Shown here in pieces: positions 58,983 to 64,000 of a stretch of 64,000 nucleotides of DNA. This DNA is from Halodurantibacterium flavum (GTDB lineage Bacteria > Pseudomonadota > Alphaproteobacteria > Rhodobacterales > Rhodobacteraceae). The notes beneath the pieces were generated by a model. It did no database searches. It was not told the origin of the DNA and worked only from the letters and a program-made list of their open reading frames with translations. Position 1 is the first letter of the stretch. Each line of letters begins with the position of its first letter. Location of the stretch: assembly GCF_042681825.1 (NCBI RefSeq), contig NZ_JBHUGH010000009.1, forward strand, positions 310,001 to 374,000, written 5' to 3'. The translations under genes and the position numbers were made by a program.

Positions 58983-60173
58983 TCAGCAGGGAGACAGCGC
59001 CTCGGACCGGCGCTGGTCCCAGACCGAGATGCCCAGCATCAAAAGCCCGCAAACCGCCAGCGCCGCGCCGACATAGCCCGAACTTTCGAACCCGTATCCC
59101 GCCGAGATCGCCAGCGATGCGAGCCACGGCCCCAGCGCGTTCGCCGCGTTGAAGGCGGAATGGTTGAGCGCGGCGGCCAGCGTCTGCGCCCGGCCCGCCA
59201 CATCCATCAGGCGCGTCTGCAGCACAAGGCCCAGAGACCCGCTTGCCCCGATCATGAAGACCGTGGGCGCAAGGGTCCAGACACTGCCCGATGCCATCGG
59301 ATAGATCATCAGCATCACGAAGGATGTCACGATGATGCCCGCCGCCGTCCGCATCAGCCCACGGTCCGCGATCCGGCCCACCACGACCGTCCCCGTGAGC
59401 ATCCCCAGACCGAAGATCATCAGGACGACCGGCACGGTCCATTCAGGGGCCTGCGTGACGCTTAGCAGGGTCGAGGCGACATAGGTATAGACGGCGAAAA
59501 GACCGCCGAAGCCGACCGCCCCGGTCAGGAGCGTCAGCCAGACCTGACGCCGCCCCAGCGCCGAAAGCTCGGATAGCGGGCTTGCGGTCGGATCGCCCCG
59601 GTCATCGGGCGCGTGGCGCATCAAGAGCGTGACCGTGATCATCGCGAGCAGCCCGACCACCCCGAACCCCCAGCGCCAGCCAAGATGCTGTCCCATCAGG
59701 CTTGCCGCCGGCACGCCCACCACGGTCGCGACCGTAAGACCCATCATCACCCGCGACACCGCCCATGTCCGGCGGTTCTGCGGCACGAGCGACGCAGCCA
59801 GCAGCGAGGCCACCCCGAAGTAGGCCCCGTGCGGCACGCCCGAGAAAAAGCGGAAGAGCACCATGCTGCGATATTCCGGGGCGAGGGCCGCAAGCACATT
59901 CGCCAGCCCAAAAGCCAGCATCAACAGGATCAGGAGCCGCTTGCGCGACATGCGCGCCCCGAAGGCCGAGATCAGCGGCGCGCCCACCACGACCCCCAGC
60001 GCATAGGCGCTGATCGCGTGGCTCGCCTCGGCCTCGCTGATCCCCAGATCGGCGGAATAATAGGGCACGAGGCTCATGGCCGCGAACTCGGTCGTGCCGA
60101 TCGAGAACCCGCCCATGGCGAGCGCGAGCAGGATTATCCCGGTTCCGGATTGGGGTTGGCTGGCCGATGTCAT
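58983..60173 (-). CDS. MFS transporter, DHA1 type
   Basis: The 396 residues give 12 membrane helices with motif A between helices 2 and 3 (G-A-R-M-S-R-K-R) and an E-F-A-A pattern in helix 1 like AraJ/PbuE and chloramphenicol-type exporters. Proton-driven export of a sugar, nucleobase or drug is typical; the cargo is unknown. I use the ATG at 60171-60173 because upstream in-frame residues are hydrophilic and unlike the family. Confidence 0.82.
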   Translation of the reverse strand: MTSASQPQSGTGIILLALAMGGFSIGTTEFAAMSLVPYYSADLGISEAEASHAISAYALGVVVGAPLISAFGARMSRKRLLILLMLAFGLANVLAALAPEYRSMVLFRFFSGVPHGAYFGVASLLAASLVPQNRRTWAVSRVMMGLTVATVVGVPAASLMGQHLGWRWGFGVVGLLAMITVTLLMRHAPDDRGDPTASPLSELSALGRRQVWLTLLTGAVGFGGLFAVYTYVASTLLSVTQAPEWTVPVVLMIFGLGMLTGTVVVGRIADRGLMRTAAGIIVTSFVMLMIYPMASGSVWTLAPTVFMIGASGSLGLVLQTRLMDVAGRAQTLAAALNHSAFNAANALGPWLASLAISAGYGFESSGYVGAALAVCGLLMLGISVWDQRRSEALSPC

Positions 60174-60289
60174 CCTGTCCGTCCTGTCCGCTGTGCCGCC
60201 CGAGTCGAGCTCTCTCCCCCGGTCGGAATGGATGCTGTCTGTATCCTGTCGCCGCAAGGGAAAAAATGGCTGTCAGCCGGGCCAGTCCG

Positions 60290-61096
60290 TCATTCGCGCA
60301 TCCAGCCATCGTCCCCGCGCCGCAGGTGCAGGATTGGCAGCGGCGTGAAACTGTCATCGGGCCCGGCGATGTAGCGCGTCACGCTCAGCCGGTCGCCGTC
60401 GCGGGTGATGAGGTTGAAGTCGTTCTCCTCGCCGCGCAGCCGGTCGGAAAGGCCGGTGCCTGCCTGCACCTGCACAGCGCTGCCCGCGCCCCCGCCGCCA
60501 CCGTCCAGCCGTGTCCAGGGCGCCACCGACCAGCGATGCAGATGCCCCGACAGCACCAGGTCGAGCCCGCAATCGCCCAGCCGTCGCAGCGCCGCATCCG
60601 CCCCGATGGTCGAGGCCTTGCCGCTTTCCTCTTCCTGCTGCAATGGGTGATGCAGGACCAGAACGCGCAGATCACCGGGGGCGGAGTTCCGGAAGGCCGC
60701 GCAGGCCCGTCGGAGCGAACCACGGCGGATGCGTCCGCGCTGCCAGCGCATCGGATCGGCGCTGTTGATCGCGGCAACCGTCAGCCCCGGTGCGGACCAT
60801 GTGCTTTCGAGCGGGCCGAGCGATTTCAGATAGCGCCGGAAGGGTCGGACCGCCCGCATCGCGAGATTGTAGAGCGGGATGTCGTGGTTGCCCGGAACAC
60901 TCAGCACCGGGGCGCGCAACTGTGCGATGAAGGCGGCGGCCGCCTCGAACTGTTCCGGGCGGGCGCGTTGCGTCAGGTCACCGGAAATCACCGTCAGATC
61001 GGGCGCCAGCGCGTTCACCGCCTCGATCAGCGGCGTATGCAGTTCCTGCCGCTCCCGACCGAAGTGGAGGTCGGACATATGCACTATTCTTGCCAT
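60290..61096 (-). CDS. Calcineurin-like metallophosphoesterase
   Basis: The 268 residues carry the full metal-site series: S-D-L-H-F-G (about 8-13), S-G-D-L-T (about 38-42), P-G-N-H-D (about 68-72), H-H-P (about 150) and S-G-H-L-H (about 183-187). The substrate may be a cyclic nucleotide, nucleotide-sugar or lipid phosphate. Its start overlaps the stop of the diacylglycerol-kinase-like gene by one base (TGATG), so lipid-phosphate turnover by the pair is a reasonable guess. Confidence 0.87.
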   Translation of the reverse strand: MARIVHMSDLHFGRERQELHTPLIEAVNALAPDLTVISGDLTQRARPEQFEAAAAFIAQLRAPVLSVPGNHDIPLYNLAMRAVRPFRRYLKSLGPLESTWSAPGLTVAAINSADPMRWQRGRIRRGSLRRACAAFRNSAPGDLRVLVLHHPLQQEEESGKASTIGADAALRRLGDCGLDLVLSGHLHRWSVAPWTRLDGGGGGAGSAVQVQAGTGLSDRLRGEENDFNLITRDGDRLSVTRYIAGPDDSFTPLPILHLRRGDDGWMRE

Positions 61097-62019
61097 CAGG
61101 CCGGATCGGCCGTCTGTCCGACAGCCGGCGCGATGACCCGCAGCGCATCGCTCAGCAAGGTAAAGCGGAAGGGGCCGCGCATCGTTTCCCGCTCACCGTC
61201 GCGGGCGACCAGATCGCGGGGGCGGCCGGTGTCGATCAGAAGCTCCCGCGCCTCGATCAGGGTGAAATCGCGCGCCTTTTCCAGCCGGCCGGTGGCCAGC
61301 CCGATCGCCGTGCGGATCATGCCGAACCGCGTGAGATCCGGGGCCACGAAGACCGCGAACTTGCCGCGGCGAATGATATCCTCGCCGTCAAGCTCGTGCT
61401 GGCGCAGCTGATAGGCGTTGAGCATGATGAAGACGAGCGGCGTGCGGAACCGATGTTCCTGACCGTCCGCGACCAGCCGCAGCCGGATCGAGTGGCTGCG
61501 CCGGCAGAGCGCGACCAGAACCGACCAATAGGCCGCGACGCGGCTTCTGCCCCAGCGGCTGTAGATCTCTTCGCGTGACTTGAGGATCGAGGGATAGGCC
61601 CCGAGGCTCGCGTTGTTCAGGAAAAGCCGATCATTCACGCTGCCCACATTGATCGGCCGCGCCTCACCCGTCCGCAGAAGATCGAGCGCCGGGCCGAGTT
61701 CCTGCGGGATGTCGAGCGAGCGGGCGAAATAGTTGAAGGTGCCCAAGGGAAGCACCCCCATCACCTGACCGCTTTTGGCAAGGGCGGCCGCAATGCCGCA
61801 GATCGTGCCGTCGCCCCCGGCCGCCGCCACGATGTCATATCCTTCGGCCACCGCGCTTTGCGCCTGATCGGCGAGCGGGCGGTGGCGTTCCAGCTTCCGG
61901 ACCGTCACCTCCGGATGGGCCGAGGCGGCCCCGGTCACCTCGCGCAGCTTTTCCGCGCCGCGTCGTTTTCCCGAGCCGGGGTTCACGAGGATAGAGATCC
62001 GTCGCGCAAGTTCAGCCAT
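61096..62019 (-). CDS. Diacylglycerol kinase family lipid kinase
   Basis: This 307-residue enzyme has the DAGK/sphingosine-kinase fold: I-L-V-N-P-G-S-G near the N-terminus, the nucleotide loop G-G-D-G-T (about 68-72) and L-P-L-G-T-F-N-Y-F-A (about 95-104). It should phosphorylate a lipid such as diacylglycerol. I start at the ATG at 62017-62019 after GGCGGGA. It leads a two-gene unit with the phosphoesterase. Confidence 0.87.
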   Translation of the reverse strand: MAELARRISILVNPGSGKRRGAEKLREVTGAASAHPEVTVRKLERHRPLADQAQSAVAEGYDIVAAAGGDGTICGIAAALAKSGQVMGVLPLGTFNYFARSLDIPQELGPALDLLRTGEARPINVGSVNDRLFLNNASLGAYPSILKSREEIYSRWGRSRVAAYWSVLVALCRRSHSIRLRLVADGQEHRFRTPLVFIMLNAYQLRQHELDGEDIIRRGKFAVFVAPDLTRFGMIRTAIGLATGRLEKARDFTLIEARELLIDTGRPRDLVARDGERETMRGPFRFTLLSDALRVIAPAVGQTADPA

Positions 62020-62217
62020 TTTGTCCCGCCTGTCGGCCCCCTGCCCCGCACCCTGCGGGACGATATCGGGCAGCCCCTGCATCAAGGCCCGAGCCCGCGA
62101 CCCGGTTCCATGCGGCGGCCCGGCGGCTCACATTTCCGCGCTGACAGGGGCGGGCTTCTTGAAGATGCGGCGGCGCCTCTCTATCTGTCGTCAACCGCCA
62201 GACAGACGGAGCCGGAT
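62020..62217. other. Divergent intergenic region, lipid kinase / small membrane protein
   Basis: The 198 bases hold the promoters of both genes. A leftward GGAAC box (62105-62109) has CCTT at spacing 17 and is a poor match. No other structure stands out. Confidence 0.25.
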
Positions 62218-62526
62218 ATGACCCGAGACCAGCGGCGGTTTCAGCGACAGGTAGATGCGATGATGCGCCGCTATCCACGGATGGGGCAGCGCATCAACCC
62301 GATGATGGGCAGGAAACAGCGCCTTTGGCGCATACCGCTCGCGATCTTTTTCATCATCGGCGGGTTTCTCGCCGTCCTGCCGATCTTTGGACTCTGGATG
62401 CTCCCGCTCGGCGTCCTGTTGCTGGCGGTGGACGTGCCCGTTCTGCAACCGCCCGCCTCACGCGGGATGATCTGGCTGCGCCGCAGGCTGCGGCGCAGTG
62501 ACGGGCACGGCGTTCAGAAGCGGTAG
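62218..62526 (+). CDS. Small inner-membrane protein of unknown function
   Basis: I do not recognise a function. The 102 residues are a basic N-terminus (about 1-38), two closely spaced hydrophobic helices (about 39-75) with a G-F-L-A-V-L-P-I-F-G-L-W-M-L-P turn, and a basic tail. Similar proteins occur next to unrelated genes in Rhodobacteraceae. The last 13 bases overlap the 3' end of the convergent outer-membrane protein gene. I set the start at the ATG 62218 because sequence upstream is not membrane-like. Confidence 0.65.
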   Translation: MTRDQRRFQRQVDAMMRRYPRMGQRINPMMGRKQRLWRIPLAIFFIIGGFLAVLPIFGLWMLPLGVLLLAVDVPVLQPPASRGMIWLRRRLRRSDGHGVQKR

Positions 62527-63173
62527 GTGACCGCCAGCTTGACATAAGGGATCGTGCGCCAGCCGGAAACGTCGTCACGGATGCTGCGTTCCAGATCGGC
62601 CAGGTCTTCCTCGAACTGGTCCTGCAGCAGCGGTCCGCCGTCCTGTTCCCCGGTGACCGAAACATCAAAGCCACGCCCGAAGATCGCGCCCAGATCGCCC
62701 GAAAAGCCCCAGCCGGCGTTATAGGGGTTGCTGTCATAGCCGATCACCAGCATCGGGCTGAAGTCCGAACGCGGATTGACCTCGGCGTTCACCTCACCGG
62801 TATAGACGCGGCCCTGCACGGTCACGGTGCCCCGCGCATCGCCTTCCATCCGGTAGTTGTTGTAGAACACGCCGCCCGAAATGCGGAACCCGTTCGCCAT
62901 CGGAAAGTAGTCGGCCAGAAGCCCCACGCCCCCCAGCCGGAGATCACCGTCAAGCGGCGTTCCGTCCACGGTCTCGGTCCGGGAATAGCTGCCATAGCCG
63001 ACGGGCACGCGGATACCGAACTGATCGGTCAGGCGGCTGGAAACCTCCAGCGTGGCGCCCAGGGTGCTGACACCCCCGCCAAGCGTCACATCGCCCGGCA
63101 TCTGCGCGACTGCCGCGCCGGACGCAACCACACTGGCCACCGAGAAGGCGGCTGATCTTGCTAAGTGTTTCAT
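62514..63173 (-). CDS. Outer-membrane beta-barrel protein
   Basis: The 219 residues have a signal peptide (cleavage near A-V-A/Q, about residue 23), alternating amphipathic strands and a terminal Tyr-Arg-Phe, the C-terminal aromatic signal used by the BAM complex. It is of OmpW/OmpA-barrel size (8 strands). No porin function can be assigned. The ATG is preceded by an AGGAT site, and a GGAAC-type promoter candidate lies 38 bases upstream. Confidence 0.75.
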   Translation of the reverse strand: MKHLARSAAFSVASVVASGAAVAQMPGDVTLGGGVSTLGATLEVSSRLTDQFGIRVPVGYGSYSRTETVDGTPLDGDLRLGGVGLLADYFPMANGFRISGGVFYNNYRMEGDARGTVTVQGRVYTGEVNAEVNPRSDFSPMLVIGYDSNPYNAGWGFSGDLGAIFGRGFDVSVTGEQDGGPLLQDQFEEDLADLERSIRDDVSGWRTIPYVKLAVTYRF

Positions 63174-63210
63174 GATGATGATCCTTCCTGCCAGGCTTGT
63201 GCGGCGCCAG

Positions 63211-63235
63211 AAATGGCAACCTCGGGTTTAGTTCC
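63211..63235 (-). promoter_or_regulatory. GGAAC-N16-ATTT promoter candidate for the outer-membrane protein
   Basis: On the minus strand GGAAC (63235-63231) is followed after 16 bases by ATTT (63214-63211), 38 bases before the start codon. It keeps the spacing and TT of the other candidates but is the weakest of the set. Confidence 0.25.
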
Positions 63236-63276
63236 CGTTAAGAACGCCAGAAGGCACAGCTTGTTCGCCGCAGAAA

Positions 63277-63309
63277 AGAGTCACGCCGGAATTTGCGACC
63301 GGCGTGACG
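63277..63309 (-). terminator. Rho-independent terminator of the thiolase gene
   Basis: A perfect 10-bp stem (63300-63309 with 63281-63290, 9-base loop) is followed on the minus strand by TCTTTTC (to about 63274). It lies 36 bases beyond the thiolase stop. Confidence 0.75.
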
Positions 63310-63323
63310 TTTGGGACACAATG

Positions 63324-63355
63324 ACAGTGTCGGACGGCGACAGTGTCAGACGGCC
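63324..63355. repeat. Tandem 16-base repeat across the thiolase stop codon
   Basis: Two adjacent 16-base units (63324-63339 and 63340-63355) differ at one base. The second contains the thiolase stop codon; the differing base creates that stop, and the first copy has no stop at the same place. Confidence 0.8.
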
Positions 63356-64000
63356 TCCAGCGCGATGGAGATGCCCTGCCCCACGCCGATGCACATGGTG
63401 GCGAGCGCGCGCTGCCCCGGCTGGCCCGCAATTTCCAGCGCGGCGGTGCCGGTGATGCGCGCACCGGACATCCCCAGCGGATGGCCAAGCGCGATCGCGC
63501 CGCCATTCGGGTTCACCCGCGGATCGTCATCCGCGATGCCAAGCGCGCGCAGCGTCGCCAGACCCTGGCTGGCAAAGGCCTCGTTCAGCTCGATCACCGC
63601 GAAATCGCCCGCCGTCAACCCAAGGCGCGCCATCAGCTTCTGGCTGGCCGGGGCAGGCCCGAACCCCATGATCCGGGGGGCGACGCCCGCCGTCGCCCCG
63701 CCCAGAACCCGCGCGACGGGCCGCAGCCCGTGCCGCCGCGCGCCTTCGGCAGACGCGAGGATCAGCGCCGCCGCGCCGTCATTGACGCCCGAGGCATTGC
63801 CCGCCGTCACCGTCCCACCCTTGCGGAAGGGCGTCGGCAGCTTGGCCAGGGCCTCCGCCGTGGTGGCGCGGGGGTGCTCGTCCCGGTCCACCACGCGCGG
63901 ATCGCCCTTGCGCTGCGGGATCGTCACGGGGACGATCTCGCGCGCCAGACGTCCGTTTTCCTGTGCCGCCGCCGCGCGGTTCTGGCTGCGGAGCGCAAAG
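63346..64000 (-). CDS. pcaF: 3-oxoadipyl-CoA thiolase (PcaF/PaaJ), 5' part beyond the window
   Basis: The visible 217 residues are the C-terminal half of a thiolase. N-A-S-G-V-N-D-G-A-A, E-L-N-E-A-F-A, N-P-N-G-G-A-I-A-L-G-H-P-L-G and the active-site T-M-C-I-G-V-G-Q-G are all present; the last form and the R-K-G-D-P segment with D-E-H-P-R are typical of the 3-oxoadipyl-CoA enzymes PcaF/PaaJ more than of acetoacetyl-CoA thiolases. It would release succinyl-CoA and acetyl-CoA in the beta-ketoadipate or phenylacetate pathway. The frame is open to the window edge. Confidence 0.85.
   Translation of the reverse strand, partial: FALRSQNRAAAAQENGRLAREIVPVTIPQRKGDPRVVDRDEHPRATTAEALAKLPTPFRKGGTVTAGNASGVNDGAAALILASAEGARRHGLRPVARVLGGATAGVAPRIMGFGPAPASQKLMARLGLTAGDFAVIELNEAFASQGLATLRALGIADDDPRVNPNGGAIALGHPLGMSGARITGTAALEIAGQPGQRALATMCIGVGQGISIALEAV

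Noticed and set aside
62084..62109. Leftward GGAAC box before the lipid kinase as an EcfG promoter
   Set aside because: The only TT partner is CCTT at spacing 17, two bases off the consensus and different from the uniform spacing of the other sites.

Overview
The window is GC-rich, densely packed chromosomal DNA from an alphaproteobacterium, most likely a member of the Rhodobacteraceae. The sulfolipid operon order sqdB-sqdD-sqdC, TRAP transporters, a BCCT carrier with choline sulfatase, HWE-type histidine kinases, GGAAC-type promoters and the absence of strong U-tract terminators all fit that group. I see no rRNA, tRNA, CRISPR array, insertion sequence or phage gene, and no composition break that would mark a recent island. 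The species cannot be named from this sequence.

Layout. 0.1-6.6 kb: a sulfotransferase-like gene, an amidoligase/glutamine-amidotransferase pair, thiC behind a TPP riboswitch, a DUF533/TerB-like protein and a rhomboid protease. 6.7-9.6 kb: sqdC, sqdD and sqdB for sulfoquinovosyl lipid. 9.7-12.4 kb: two overlapping membrane-associated GTPases. 12.5-23 kb: a catabolic block for methoxylated aromatic acids. It holds metF and ligM (tetrahydrofolate-dependent O-demethylation), a GntR regulator, and an eight-gene operon made of a TRAP importer, a VOC-type extradiol dioxygenase, galB, ligK/galC, galD and a DUF1932 dehydrogenase. 23-30 kb: an HWE kinase, a double-domain KaiC-like ATPase, a response regulator and a large PAS-GGDEF-EAL protein. 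30-34 kb: Rrf2 regulator, betC and a BCCT transporter, then two overlapping fluC/crcB genes. 35-43 kb: a sugar dehydrogenase, a YihY membrane protein and surface-polysaccharide genes (GT2, rfbA, rfbD, rfbB, SDR, sugar transferase). 42.7-46.7 kb: a glycerol-type kinase with two FAD oxidoreductases. 47-54.5 kb: a CHASE3 kinase/receiver/receiver-kinase operon, a short LOV photoreceptor, and a CheB-CheR-PAS-HWE kinase with its receiver. 54.5-64 kb: a putative ferritin-like protein, sodC, an orphan choline-binding protein, a GGDEF protein with a decayed EAL domain, an MFS carrier, a phosphoesterase, a diacylglycerol-kinase-like enzyme, an outer-membrane protein and the 3' part of a 3-oxoadipyl-CoA thiolase.

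How the genes work together. The aromatic block reads as one pathway: import, O-demethylation, ring cleavage, hydration and aldol cleavage to pyruvate and oxaloacetate, with MetF returning the methyl group to the C1 pool. The unusual point is that the only ring-cleavage candidate is a VOC-fold enzyme instead of the LigB-fold enzymes known for gallate and methylgallate. The signalling genes between 23 and 59 kb combine blue light (LOV), HWE kinases, KaiC-like ATPase and c-di-GMP enzymes. Seven intergenic sites share GGAAC-N16-NNTT just upstream of genes, one being a perfect match to the EcfG general-stress consensus; this suggests that several neighbouring genes belong to one stress regulon, of which HWE kinases are the usual inputs.
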